64,000 nt of DNA from Stratiolaelaps scimitus (GCA_019614645.1 JABWDB010000049.1:372001-436000); one strand, 5' to 3'. Shown: positions 11,386 to 24,399, counted from the stretch's first letter. Made by a program: numbers and translations. Notes: generated by a model from the sequence alone, not told the origin.

Positions 11386-13930
11386 CTTTCTGATGGTATC
11401 GAAACCACTCAGTGTTCGAAGCCTACCTACTCCAAGAATCTATTCTGTTTTGATCAGTGTAAATTACAAAAGCGTGGTACGTCGAATTTTTCGTAATGCC
11501 CAACAACGAATAGCAAACATTTGGTCTCTCTATTTAAACCTACTAAGAACAATCCCTCCTTATGAAATTATGTACACTACCAGCGGATCTGTTTCGTGCT
11601 ATATATCGTGACTCAAGCTCTTTGCGGTTTTCGCGACTCGTGAACCTCACAGGGTTGTTATACTTGAACTCATTTCTAACGGATGGCGTGTCGAGCTTTT
11701 TAAGAAAAATCGATCGTCAGTCGTTATTCTGCACAATTTCGTCCAGCTTCGGAATATTCTAGATAATTATATATTATTTTACCCTCGACGTCTGCTCGCT
11801 TTTACATTGTATCACGATTTTTGTTCTTTTCAAAGTCACTCCATAGTACGCGATAGCTCGGATCACAAGCAGCGACAACAACACGGGTGTCCAAAGCGCT
11901 TGTGGTTCAAATGGTTTGCATGGATAATGATTTGCCTGAATCAGCCGAACAATGGATGGACGTATGTGCGATTAAATGTACAATATTAAAACACTGATGT
12001 TGAGCTGAGTTATGCTTTGAGACGTGCGGTTCCGAAGAATATGGAGTTACTTAAATTCGTTTTTGACATGGATGGCAACGCCGAAGAAAATCGATCATTA
12101 ATGATTCACTTCGGGCTCGTCGGGAGCAGTTCAGCCGGTCACAAGATTGAGATGATTATACTAGTGCGTCAGCAGCTATAGATCTACATCTCGCTCGATT
12201 TCCCGACATGCAACCATTTCTCTGTACTGTTCTCACTCTAAATATGATATCAATTTCTATAATTATTATTTTATTCAAACATAGAGTAATTAAGAATTAT
12301 TTTTAGGGATTAGTTGGGGACCGGGGCCGAGGACGACAGTGTCCCGAGGAAGGTGATGGCATTGCCCCTCCTGCGCGCTGGTCCCCGGCGGCGGATTTCT
12401 ATACTAGTCATGTGGCAGCAAATTAAATAGTTCTAATTTCATCGTTTAGTTAGCATCACTTTCGATTTGCTACTCAATGAGCAACACAACTCAACGCGGT
12501 TACACTGGTCTTAATGTCACTATATCCTCCTGTTTAGACTAGTTAGTTAATATGCAGCTATACTCACACACTGCAACCGTAGGAGGCGCGTTGGTGAATA
12601 GGCAGTTCGACCTATGGCCGAACTAAAAAAGTATCGAGAGTCAGAAAATAATTTTAAAAAAAGGCCGTCTATTGGGCCACCTTACTGACAAAGCAGATTA
12701 AATGCCGCATCCCACCAGAAAAGAAAAAAGTATATGAGGGTGGCTTGTTTATACAAGCTAAGTCAAATACAAAAAAAATCGCTCTACAGATGTCAAAGGA
12801 TAAGGCTTCCCTTGTGTAGCATACAATTCGTATGTTCGAAAAATAAACTCTCCTGGAGTAGACATTTTGTTTAATACGAGAATCGGATGAAAGACTCATA
12901 CGACCCAAAATGGAAACTGTGTTTCCGCCACCACCATCCTGATTATCGCTATATTTACATATTATCTGACGTAAACCACAACGCTTCCTGGGGCTGCCAT
13001 CTGATCGTCAGACTAGTAAGCGTGACTTGACTATCAGGCCCATGGACGCATTCGCAACCAAACAGCCCGCTTAACAACAGACAACTATTTACATAGACAC
13101 CGCTTAACTAGTCTCATCCACCCCCCCACACGGCCTCACTCCTCATGCGAAAACTAACCAAAAGCATCAGTAACCGCTGCAGAAAGTCAGTTAGCAGAAT
13201 GCATTCGAAAATACGTTTGAACGTGGCAGCAAAAAGTAGTCAGTCAACAACAACAACAACAGCACTCTTTAACCATCAATAATGTGAACTAAACAGGCTG
13301 TTATATATCACGGTCGCTACGCACTGTCGAACCGTTGCTTTGTTTTGGCTTACACAAGCAACGACTGTACCGCGACGACATGGGCCTCATTGCGCAATGG
13401 AAGGCGCCCGGTGAAGCCCACTGCACGGGTGAGTCGGTATGACGTTGCAGTGGCGGGCTGCAGAGAAGAGGCGGAGGCGGCTTCGGAAGCAGCGGCGACG
13501 GTGGTCACTGATCGTGCTTTGTAATCAATAATCTGCTATTATTCCGCCAATACACAGATCCAGCCGACCTATTGAATATAACATATTACTGCCGCATGCC
13601 GTGGCTAGGTCATGAACACGCGCTAAATTGCCGACCTCGGACCCGCTTCAGATCGATGCGCTTTCCCGCCTCCCGTACCCGTGGTCTAGTGTAACCACCT
13701 TGCATAGTCAGGCAGGTAGTCTCCTGTTCAGCTAGCAGCAGCAGCCACAGCAGTAGTAGCAACTGTGCAGCGCCTAGGAGTTGAACCTGTTCAGGAATCC
13801 GATAACAGGAGAACGTAACGAATATTGCCATGCAATCTAACTAACTAGATAGCATCTGCATGACATTACGGTAACCGGCTGATAAATGAACAGCTTGACA
13901 GCGACACACACACAGACATACATAACGGGT
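11386..13930. other. Intergenic region with a GC-rich patch
   Basis: No supported exon. The patch at about 12304-12406 is much richer in GC than its surroundings and contains complementary GGGGACC and GGTCCCC segments; it could be the end of an unrecognised element. The 13000-13900 stretch precedes the TATA box of the next gene. Confidence 0.4.
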
Positions 13931-13937
13931 TTGCCGC

Positions 13938-13944
13938 TATAAAT
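13938..13944 (+). promoter_or_regulatory. TATA box for the secreted-protein gene at 14139
   Basis: TATAAAT lies about 200 bases before the start codon, in a sequence that continues GTGCGAGTACTTCATC. A start site about 30 bases downstream (near 13970) would give a 5' UTR of about 170 bases. Confidence 0.45.
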
Positions 13945-14138
13945 GTGCGAGTACTTCATCTGAATTGAGCAGAGAACAACGACGACTCAACGGATCTGGT
14001 CGTGTGGTGGTGTCAGTGTTGACACTTTCGTGCTCACGACGAGATTAGAGCAAGTGAGAGCTTCTATTTGAACTCAGCCTCGAGCCTGTCTGTTATCACG
14101 ATATCCCACAAGTGGTCGCCACCTCTCTTTCCCTAGCA

Positions 14139-15760
14139 ATGTTGGCAATGATGAAGTTTGTTCTCTTGGGCGTTGTGGTGATTCGGACCGCCGACGGACT
14201 GGGAGATTCTCTCTCGAGGAATCAGGCGGTCGCGGTAAGTACGACGTTTGTGTTCTGGCATTGCTCACCGCGCCGCTTACTCGCTGTATCAAATGATGAT
14301 TGTTATTGCACGACTTGTAATGAAAAAAAACTCATAACGGCAAACGGGGCTCTTATTGATTCCGACCGAATTCTACGCCAATACTCTACAAAATGGTTCA
14401 CGTAAATGCGTCCATCCAGGGCCTTTTTGCCGAAGCCTGTCAGCTTGTCATTAAAGATCAGTCTATACGTATTCACTTATCTCTAGTGTTCTTTCGAAGT
14501 AGTTCCTTTCAGCACGCAGCGGCTGGCGCGTCTACGAAAGCAATTCGGTCTCTGTCAACCCGAACCTGTCTATTTCACCATTGATATCCAGCCCAAGTCC
14601 CAATCAACGTGCCGTTCTGGTTAGTCCCGGTGTGGGTCTGGACCCGATCCCTGCCTTGGCCACCGTTGGCAGTTCGGTCACGAGCCTTCGCAACAAGCAT
14701 ATCGGGTATGAGTGCGGTCAAGACTATACCCAGCGTTGGGGTGGAAACAAGTGGTGTTTCCTCTCTCATTAATGCTATAATGTCACCCCTTTAATGTCAA
14801 GGTGTATATATACATATATATATGTATTATTTAATATATAATATAATATATATATATATATATATAAACAGTCAATACATATAGCAGTTATCTTCGTATG
14901 GGATGACATGGACATTGGAATAATTACAGCCGCCGGGGCTACGATATGGATTCGCTCGTGATCACCCCGATACCGCAAGTGCCACCCCCAGCTGGAGAGG
15001 CATTGGAGGCTGCTGCCCCGATAACTTTAACCTTCGTGCCAATGCTCGGCCATACGACCGGTCAATGCATGGTGGCTAGAATGAACAGTGGGACTTCGAC
15101 AAACGTCAACGGCAGTATGTATCAAATAATATTTTCGTTATCTTTCTCCTAAGATGATTTCTCCACAAACAATTTGCTGCGTACACAATGTCGATGAGCA
15201 ATAGCCAACGGCTATAATGAGCACACAAATCGCGGTGAATTTATTCCATGACACTATTCTAGTCAAAGGCAGAGTTGATTCTTCTCTTTATTTATAATAG
15301 ATAATTTACAATATTTATTTTTTATGAATTTTGACATTGCTCTCCATTGGGCGAACCCCTATTGAAACGGGTGGTGTTAAGTAAAGGGTTGTCCGTTACG
15401 CGGATACATAAAGCACGACTATTCTTATCTAGAATTTGCGTTTAGCGCACGGGAACGGATGATCGTGGCGAAGAGTTCCAATGCTGGCATAATGAAATGC
15501 AGCACTTCAGTGGTTAACCCCGCTTGCGTTTGGAGTCTGTACTCACATTCGTGTTCTGAACTATGCTCACAGTTATAACGGATCTCAGCCCTGCGGGTGC
15601 CACCTGTGTTATCTTCGTGCGAAACTCCACTGATACAGCCTTGTTGGATAGCCGCGAGATTCGCAAGTGCGAGGTTGCCCTCAGGAAATGTGGACGTGCT
15701 TTTACGCGCATCGGCAGGGAGCGGGACATCCTTCTCGAGCTCACGACACTTTCACCGTAA
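14139..15760 (+). CDS. Putative secreted cysteine-containing protein, unknown family
   Basis: Four exons are proposed. Exon 1 is 14139-14234: Met plus a hydrophobic signal (MMKFVLLGVVVI) and GDSLSRNQAVA, donor GTAAGT. Exon 2 is 14513-14753 and contains RSGWRVYESNS, a Ser/Pro-rich stretch, and HIGYECGQDYTQRWGGN. Exon 3 is 14930-15114 (RRGYDMDSLVITPIPQVPPP to ARMNSGTSTNVNG). Exon 4 is 15573-15760, ending EVALRKCGRAFTRIGRERD and LELTTLSP-stop. The junctions 2-3 (phase 2) and 3-4 (phase 1) agree exactly. The 1-2 junction does not (phase 0 against 1); a small exon at about 14419-14467, encoding GLFAEACQLVIKDQSI, would reconcile it. The TATA box upstream and the AATAAA at 15904 fit. I do not recognise the family. 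The three-exon 3' part is better supported than the link to the signal peptide. Confidence 0.55.
14802..14868. repeat. (TA)n microsatellite in an intron
   Basis: Interrupted TA dinucleotide runs lie between exons 2 and 3 of the secreted-protein gene. Confidence 0.85.
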
Positions 15761-15903
15761 AGCGGCTAACTAGGCTTAGAGCTAATGCCAATGTGGCTCG
15801 AATGGATCCTGGTACGAGGCCCGATGCGAACACATACGGTTATTGATACACGTAACTAGAAGGCCGTTATGGGTTCGTGCTGTGTTGCCATAGCGCTGCA
15901 TGC

Positions 15904-15909
15904 AATAAA
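15904..15909 (+). terminator. Poly(A) signal after the secreted-protein gene
   Basis: AATAAA lies about 145 bases past the stop codon at 15760. Confidence 0.45.
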
Positions 15910-16581
15910 AGATAAGAGAACAAATATAGATTGCTGGCAGCTTACACACTTATCTGTCCCTGGTACCTACAGACCGTTTCTCTCCGTGAGATGTAAATGT
16001 TCATTATGGTCGTGTCGTATACCTGTTACCACGTGTCTTGTTTGGAGTGATGCAAACTATTATTGAAAATGATACGGCCACTTAGACAGTAATCGTACCT
16101 TGAAAATACCGTATACGGGTAGAAGGCTTAGTGTCCTTACGAAGCGGTCTATTTTCCTATAGAAAAAGTTATTTTAATAAAATTCTACGTTGAGCATAAA
16201 CTCTCTAGTCGTTTTCACTTAAGGAGACATCGCTGTCTATGCTATTCAGTTACTCAAAACTCGTTGAGTATCGATTAACGAGTAACTATTATTATTATTA
16301 TTACTACTAAATATTATCGGTAACTCTGGTGGTACATTAGACACATTCAGCAGGCATGTAGGCAATGAGGAGGTATGCAAACGCCAAATCAAATCGTGAT
16401 ATCTATTTGTCAGTATTCACACTGTATCTAATGGAAAAGCACTTCGACTTTGAGAATAGTTCAACGAGTTTTAACCCGCGGAACTTAGTAAATGCTAGGT
16501 GGACCCTCAAATAACGAGCTTATTTATTATTCACATAATTTTCGCAACAATTGTATAATCCTGTGAACGTCAAAACGGGTT
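15910..16581. other. Short intergenic region
   Basis: No coding or RNA signal was seen. It separates two genes whose 3' ends face each other. Confidence 0.5.
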
Positions 16582-19500
16582 CTATCGGGTGGTGATACAG
16601 AATGGAGCTGCGCTGTTTGTCTTGATGAAGATGATCGAGCTATTACTCGTGGTTATCGAGTGGATCAACTTTTGCAATTGACCAAGAAAAGTTGGCACGG
16701 TTGCCGATTTTATACATTTACCAACCTTAGCTTCATTCACGGTAGAGCACTCGGGACCTGTTCGAGGCACGCAGATAAATTACAATACAAATGTTGATTT
16801 ATTAACGGAACTGCAACTACTGCAGCGCTGTAATTCCACAGGAACTTATTGTATTTCGTAGACTGTGTCGTTCATGCAAGTTAATTATACTCCATACATT
16901 TTGCTCGACAACCTCAACGTGTATGATCGTCGATACTATACGCCTATTGCCGTTGATTGTTACTGGTAGCCTCGATAGTAGACGATACATTGAAAAGATT
17001 CGTATTCAAGATCATAGAAGAACCACCCTCATGAGTACACTTTAAACAGAGATCTATGCTGAAACGAAACTTTAAATCGATTGTTTAGATCTCTACAAAT
17101 GCCCAACATTGCTCAATGATCTGCACGCTGTGTGGGCGAAATATTCAATTACGACGTGGTCGATCCAATTCGCCACCGCGGTCAACGTCATAACGTCATA
17201 CCAGTCATCTTGCAGGCTTGATTTTCCAGTGCAGAGATGTAGTATAGGTAGGCCCTGCGGTGATTGCAGGCAACCATCAGAACGTTGCAACCTGGCTGAA
17301 TTGCGCCACCATTTGGATAGTAATCGACGTCGCCGAAGGCCTGCTGAACACCGACCTGAAAAACACAACGAAAAATACATGTTCCATCCAAAATACATGT
17401 TCCAACCGACCTGATCGTAATGGTAGTGACGCCGTAAAAACAAAAAAGGGGTTCTAGCAAGCTGCGTATGTGAGTGCCAAACTATGAATTAACAGTTTGA
17501 TGTTTCAATATATCTAATACCTTCCCTAATATTTTAGTAATACCTTCCCTAGTTCTAATGGGTAGAACAGCATTCGCGCAGCAAGGCCTTAAAGAAGCAT
17601 TAGCAGCGTGTTGGGATAATCGCCTTCGTCATATTCTAGAAACTCTAGGAAAAGACTACCAGTTGAGACTGTGATAGTTGTATGCGATTATGCTTAATTA
17701 TGTACATATGCCCTAGTTACCTAATTTGGGGAGATGCCGAGAGGAATGCCCCTTGTATGGCCCTGTATTATATTATATATAAATATGAATAAATAAAATA
17801 TTCTGTCTTAGAAGATGTTTGATGCAGGTCTCACCTGTCCCATGAGATAGTTTCCTCCCGCTGATGTGTGAACACCCTCAACGAAGTCTGCCTCACCCTT
17901 GCGTGGCAAAATCCCATAGTCTTCAAATAACGGAGCCGCCGGATCGAGAGCAGTAATCCTTCCAATCTGCGGATTCAAGGAGTTGTCGTAATTTCGTACG
18001 AAGTGAATGGACGCCGGCTACTGTTCGCCGTGTAGATAACACTAGCATTCACGGCAAGATCTCATCGTCTACACATTTCAGATTTGTGACACACATGTTA
18101 CCTTCGTGTTCGTCTCCCTAAGGTAGTCTCTGGCAAAGTAGCCCGACATTTGAGCTCCGAGTGAAAAGCCAATGAAATGGATGTCTTCCGCAAGGATTGA
18201 GCCAGGAAACAACTCTTGAAGCTTAGTCACCCATTTCATTGTTAGACGAGCTACCAACTGAACGTTGGCACTGGCCTTGTTGTAAAAGGGAAGCCTGTAA
18301 TTGCAGATATGGCGCACATTTTTGTCAATCACTTGGCGAAGTTGGTCATTTATATATGACAAAGAATTATTGTTATTATTAATATTTCTACAATATCATT
18401 AGGGCTGGCAGCTTTTCTAAAGGACGTTTGATTATCGATAGTGACTATCAACAATAATGCATCATATATTATTTCTGTAAGAATTCATGCTGAGTACCAA
18501 ATAAATACGTATATATATAGGTGATTCGCTACAACTCAATAAGAATAAATCATCTATATATATATATATATATAGCCATAGAGTATATATATATATATAT
18601 ATATACTCTATGGCTTGAATCTATACAATTGCTACTTTAATTGCTGTCTTATCATTTCGTGTTGCTATTTCGCAAAGTATATAAGTGCGCGGCTGCAAGA
18701 TAACAATGCGTACTCACCGGGCCCCTTTGCTCCAGTCGATTAACATGACGACAACGTTCTGATCGGGGTAGACGCCGAAGAGCGCGGCCGTGAGAGCTTT
18801 GTTCCAGCGCTTCTTGGTGGACGCTGCAAAGCCGTGCGCCTGGAGCACAAGACGAGTCCTTCCGACGAACATGTCGCCTAGCGTTGATTGAATCTCATCG
18901 TCGGTAGCGTCCCAGGACAAATTCGCCTGCTTGTTGCGAGTGTTGAAACTATAGTACACACCAATTTTCTCTGGACTCGATGGCGTTACCCCGACGAAAC
19001 TCTCGTTGAAGCATCCTGTTGAACAATTTGACACTGCGTTAGCGACTGGAAGTCTCTACCTAGATGTGATTTAGCTGTTTGAATTTGTCCTGGTGGGATT
19101 TGCAGTTGCGGAACACAATGTTGTTAACTGGATAATACGATTTATGCATTCGTTATACAGCTAACAATAACTTAACACGCTGTTAGGCGGGATTTGAAAA
19201 CAGGTAATATTGCCGAAAGACGGGTTGCTCAGACCTAGATTTTTGAATACGCCTAAATTCAGGCAAGTGGATGATGGTCCAAGGCTGTCAGTAGGTAGGT
19301 GCCTCAATGTAGGCTGACGAATATCTCTCTAGTGGAATAGGTAGATCTGGTGTTTCCGGGATTTCCGACTTCAACCTCTCAAACCTAAACGAAAAATAGA
19401 GCATGCCGGAAGACCTCCAATATATAGGCTATGTGTACAGTTTCATATTACGGTGTTTGGCATTACTGGACGAAGCTGTTACATTCACCACGAAGCGTCG

Positions 19501-19749
19501 AAGGCACTTACCAACTTTTTCATAGCAAACTTCGGTATCTACTTCTTCTTCTGAGTCCATGTAATTTTTTAACACGTTTGCGCCCATGACATCGTTATGA
19601 ATGGCCTCCATCATCATGTGCTGGTCCACTGGTCCATCTTCATCTAAGTCGAAGGACGCGGCGAACGCCACGATCCACATGCACATCAGCCATAATGCAG
19701 GCACCAATCTCACCCCACGGGACTTCATCGTCTTCAACGAATTTTTCAT
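16582..19749 (-). CDS. Secreted pancreatic-type triacylglycerol lipase
   Basis: An alpha/beta-hydrolase that should hydrolyse ester bonds of neutral lipids or phospholipids outside the cell. Minus-strand exons: 19512-19749, 18718-19015, 18102-18294, 17835-17966, 17202-17355 and 16582-16757, about 396 residues, with all phases agreeing. Exon 1 has a signal-anchor-like segment (ALWLMCMWIVAFAASF) and ends CYEKVG; exon 2 continues CFNESF, then LPxSPE-like TPSSPEKI, the usual start of the lipase domain. The triad is present: Ser223 in GFSLG, Asp251 in LDPA, His319 in CNHRRAY. The FPNGG-like DYYPNGGAIQPGC is also present. The last exon (ECSTVNEAKVGKC) resembles the C-terminal cysteine pair of the family. 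If it is not used, exon 5 reads on to a stop at 17188, giving 342 residues. No PLAT domain is seen. Insect-type homologs include yolk-protein-like and digestive lipases; the substrate cannot be told. Confidence 0.88.
18574..18615. repeat. Perfect palindrome with TA core
   Basis: AGCCATAGAGTAT is followed by a TA run and then ATACTCTATGGCT, an exact inverted repeat of about 42 bases inside an intron of the lipase gene. It could extrude as a cruciform or result from insertion into a TA microsatellite. Confidence 0.9.
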
Positions 19750-22379
19750 AAATTCAACGAAAAATGACCCTGGAAAATGTTATCTTCAGAATCATCCAGT
19801 TGTGATTGCAAAACACAGCATCTGTACCGTGAAGCGAAGACATTGCACAAACTGTTGTTACTAACACGGACACAGATTACTTACATGTTGCAATGTACAT
19901 GGTTAAACTGATTCGTACTTTGCTCAGTGATACGGGTGCGACTTAACACTGGCAGTCCAATATGGTTTCGGGGATTGCGGTGGTAACAATAATGATTTCA
20001 CAAAGTTTGTCTATGCGTTTCGTTTGCACAGTGATTAGTTTACGACGATCAGCCTGCCACTTGATTTGGTCGGCAGTAGATATAGAATAATTTTCCGGTT
20101 TGTGTCGACGACGATGTCGAACACAACTCTCACGATTCTGATGATTTGTTTTTGTATGACTTCGCAATAAAACACCATGATGAAAAGGATATGCCTGAGA
20201 AATATTATGAAACAAATAAAGAATATGAAACATATACGAAGAACTTCCTAGAGAGAGTATTGTAAACACTTACAGAAGAGTGGATAGAAAAATTGTATTT
20301 TGAGCCATTATTTCGATGACGGTTGAGAATTTGTAAAATACTTGAGTTTAAAAGTTGAGTCGTTTCTCGAGCTTTATATATGCATATATAATACTGATGA
20401 TGATGATGATAATAATAATGATAATAATAATAATACAATAGGTATATAACACATAGGCACGAAACTCGATTTGTTTCGGAACGTGCCGAAAGCTAGGTGT
20501 AATTTTACGTTGAGATTAGACACCACTGCGATGAAAAGTTTGAACACGGTGACAAATTAGCAGTTTCGAGGTAATTGATTAATTGTGCGGGTCGGGTGGG
20601 ATAGTGGACACAAGGAAATTTTATAAATAGAGGAACGTTATGAGTTGAACAAGGTACTATTTTGTAGAGCACTAACGAAGGAAAACACCCCCGGCAGGCA
20701 CACCGGGTTTCATGTCGAAGGTATTTGCATCAGTAGTGTGTGGCTCGCACCCATTTAATAGACCAATCATGTGTCTCTCTTGTCGCCAAGGTCCAAGACA
20801 ACTGATCGCATTACTTCGGATCTGGAACGAAGTCATTTAATCAGGGTCCTTGAGGAACTGCAGCGAGCTCCCCTCCTTACGGGACACATTGCGCTCGTGA
20901 AATCTGAGACGGCAGAATGTCTCAGTACCTGAGTACAGCTCAATAGCAGGATATGTTTCAGGGCTTAGATTCAAATCGTGCCGAAGGCCTTAGGGAGGTT
21001 TGGATTTTTTCTTCCAACATTTCGGGCAGTGTTCGCTACATTGCATGATAGCGAGCATGTAGAAGTACTTTAGCATGAATATACGTAGCCTCTACAAATA
21101 TGCTAATGTTAAAGTGGTAGCACAAAAAACGCACCATGTACCATCAACGAAGTCTATGCCTCAAAAGAAGCCAATCTATTCATTCGTTGATTGAACTGTT
21201 ATAATGCTATTTTCCGAGTTCTGATTCTTAGCCTCCACCGCATCTAGACGACTTACCACGCAGTTGAGCACCGTACCGGTCTGACCAAAACGCCGACTGC
21301 CACGTGTCGGAGGGGAAGCCGACGATCCATCCAAGATCAAGAAGGATTCCGTCATTGGATTGTTCAAGGGTTTAACTGAAATTCTATTGTCCAACAGAAT
21401 CGAGAGGCGACAACGACGAGATGTCTCCTCTCAGCCAAAATGTATACACGCATTCAACGTCAGTTGCATGTCACCGTTTCTTTGACACCTTGTGCCCCCA
21501 CTGACATGGTGCGTTGTCCGCTGATGCTAGCCTCTGCTAAAGGTATAAGGTCTATTCTCAAATTAGGCGAATGAACGGGTCCGAGAACAAACTCTCTCGG
21601 TCGATTACCCCCTCTAAGCGATCGTCACATAATGAGAGAGTATTGAACAATTAGTATTCCTGTCTAATAATTGTCGATTAACAATAAACATGGTTAGCAT
21701 TTTCATAAACGCATCTCTTGTATCAATGTGGATCTCGAACTGAGGCTAGCGTATCCATTATTCATAAACGCTCACAGATGTTTGATGAGTATAGTGACAA
21801 AGACTTGAACTTGGCGTTCTTTCGTTTTCGATTGAGCTCGTTTCATATTGAACAAGCCACGGCGAGCAGTTGAATATAATACAATTGTGCATTTTTGGCT
21901 TCGGAGACTACAATAGCCGTTGGTAAACGAGTATGAACCAATTGCGTTCTATGACATCACCAAGCGAATTAAAGGCAACACGTGTCATGCGTACGCAGCC
22001 ACAGAAGGGCAGCTCGCATACATATATATATATATATTGTATGGATACACTTGCTTTTCCCGTATAGAAAGCGCTATTTTCCCGTGAAGTTTCGATGTTC
22101 TGTTTGGAATTGAAATTATTGTCGAGCTTTCTAGCAATTTGCATAATCGCGTCTCAACAGACCTGTCGACAAATATATATATTTCCTATGTAGATGGGCC
22201 AGACGAACGGGTTGGTGCACAAGTTCGTAGCGGTTCGTTCTCTCTCCGTTGTCTTTCCGTTCGCTCATGTGTCAAGAATGTATCAAGTGTGTCAAATGCA
22301 GGCTGATATTTTACGATCTCTATATTAATCAAGAGCCGTCACGTGTAACAAACTCTCAACAAAGAAACGTGACGCCTAC
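19750..22379. other. Intergenic region
   Basis: No gene could be supported. A possible small minus-strand frame at 21176-21394 (SFLILDGSSASPPTRGSRRF and after) has no partner exons and no motif. ATG/AAT repeats lie near 20396-20440, and a short TA run near 22020-22036. Confidence 0.4.
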
Positions 22380-22500
22380 CAAGAGAAAGTGTCTGTGTTC
22401 ATGTCGAAAATGGTTTAAAAAATTTCGGTGCGGAGATGTTGGCCTTCAGGATGCTCCATGTCTCTCGCCCCGGTCGACCGGTCACTGCTGATGCTGAGAT
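22380..22500 (+). pseudogene. Short mariner transposase relic (helix-turn-helix part)
   Basis: The frame KWFKKFRCGDVGLQDAP, continuing in another frame as PVTADAEIG, resembles the linker between the two helix-turn-helix motifs of mariner transposases (WFxKFRxGDxxLxDxPRxGRP). The piece is about 120 bases with a frameshift. It is separate from the mariner relic at 10430-11385 and lies on the opposite strand. Confidence 0.5.
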
Positions 22501-22878
22501 CGGAAAACAAGAACTTTAAGTTCAGAGGCGCCTGCTCTTTTTGACAAATTGTTGCCTGTGCTGATCCTAAATCGGATTACCTTCGTCTTCTCCTCCCAGT
22601 TATTGTCTATTAGGATATAATATCTTCATGTATATCCTTGTTATCTTAGGTCCCGCACATTCTCCTACATGAAAAACGTCTCCCAAACATTTGTTTTATT
22701 CCTTTCAGGCTTTATTTGATGAGGGTGAAATACGATCTGCTTAAACATGTACATTATTACATCTATTAAATGTCGATTGTTCTATATTAAACCTCGATTA
22801 ACTAAGGTACTTATTTGCTTGAACATTACATTGAACTGGAACGTTTCTGCATTTTCTGGAACGAACGTTTGCTCAACC

Positions 22879-24010
22879 TCACCTCGTCCTTAGGCAACTC
22901 CAGCAATTGGTGACAGCATTGAGGCGTCAGCGGTGAATGCCTCTGAGGCTATCCCAAGATCCTCTTGGTTGTCACACAAGAATGGTGGTCCCATGCGTGA
23001 CTACAACTAATACAAGTCTAATAACGGTGGCGGAGCTCATTTCAGTAAACATAGACAAAGATTCTGTGGCAGATCGTTTTCTCAACAGTCAGTGAAACCT
23101 CGTAACTGAATCTGGTGAAACCTAGTTCGGTTAGAGTTACAGAGACACCAGACGAGTTCTCCTGGACGGACGTTGGAGATTTAATCAATATGTAACACTT
23201 CGAGACATATATGTCGCAAGTGCACACACATATATAAGATACATCATTTGCATAACCCGTATACAAGTACAGGGTAAAATTCAGGGTTAGGCATTTTCCG
23301 AGTAAACTATTATATATGATGCGCGTAGGTATTACGTATGTGGCAGGGGTTCTACAGCAAGGAAACACATGGACAGCTATCGTTCATTGGAATCAATAGC
23401 ATGCTATTATGCCAACACACGCTAACACCCATCGAATATTACGTAGCACTGGCTTGTGCCATGTCAAGTCGTGTTAGCAGGCGTCGGATGTCTCTTCTGG
23501 CTGATGAGATTCGCTGTTCACAAGCCCTTGTTGTCGCTTGTACCTGTGATCCATCATCTCCGTTATGCACAGACGGGTATTCGAGATTAGTATGTCATCA
23601 AGGCGACGGCAGTGGGAACAACAGTGCAGTGTCCAAGAGACAAATCTATACCGAAGCATGTTAGGAAATCGTCACGATATTGTCAAGTAATCAAATTGCC
23701 CTTCTTCTTTATGGTTCGGTGACCGGCAAAAAAGGAATAAAAAAATTGGATAGACTGACTGCCAAAATACCCTCGGCCGACCCCAACAAATATGCAATTC
23801 CCTTAGCCGAGAGCAACAACGACAACCCTACGAAGACCCCTGGTTTTCTGAAAGGTGTTGACGCTTTTGCTACGCTATTAGACAAATTGAAAGTTTCCGT
23901 TAGTCTCAGACTCGATCCTGCCTGTCATCTCGATATTCTCAAACCTTGTTTCTCCCACCGCAATAGCAATGTTGGCGATATTGAGCTGTGTGCTGTTCAC
24001 GGTTCTCGTG
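22879..24010 (+). pseudogene. Decayed third nanos-like segment
   Basis: At 22879-22985 the DNA resembles the start of exon 2 of nanos copy B. Both read CACCT..TCC.., then CAACTCCAGCAATTGGTGAC against CAGCTCCACCAATTGGTGAC, with protein-level agreement: PAIGDSIEASA against PPIGDAIDTST, and PRSSW against LRSPW. Stops follow at once. A second, weaker match lies at about 23890-23990, where VSVSL followed by PAC, LDI and PCF resembles the cysteine-cluster exon (TFTL, CC, DI, C). No zinc-finger exon was found; the LINE at 24030-27290 begins where it would be expected. The first part is well supported by eye, the second is not. Confidence 0.5.
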
Positions 24011-24399
24011 ACTCTGACCGCTAACGAGCTGGGATTACCCTGCCGAGGAATACGGAGATGAAGTTGAGTTCATATCCACCCGTTTTTAGCAAAGAGTACG
24101 TATATGACTTCGATTGCCACACAGTGGAGCGACCCTCCGAGGCCTCCCGGGGGGGGGGCTTTGGTCGCGTTTTGTAAAGAGTTTTGTGACTGACGCGTAT
24201 GTCCACCTACGTCTTTCCGATTTCAACCATGTAGGTCAGCGTCCGTTGGGCTGACCTCAGCACCCCCCTATTCTTTGCAGTAGGGAGCGGCAAGTTCGCC
24301 CATACTACTGAACGGTGGAGGGCCACAGACTCAGCTACCAATGCCAGCAGTCTCCTTTTCTCCTCCGCTCTCTAGGCATGGGGCGCGCCAAGTTCAGGG

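Noticed and set aside
20396..20440. Possible CRISPR-like or other regular array
   Set aside because: This is a simple ATG/AAT trinucleotide repeat with no spacers.
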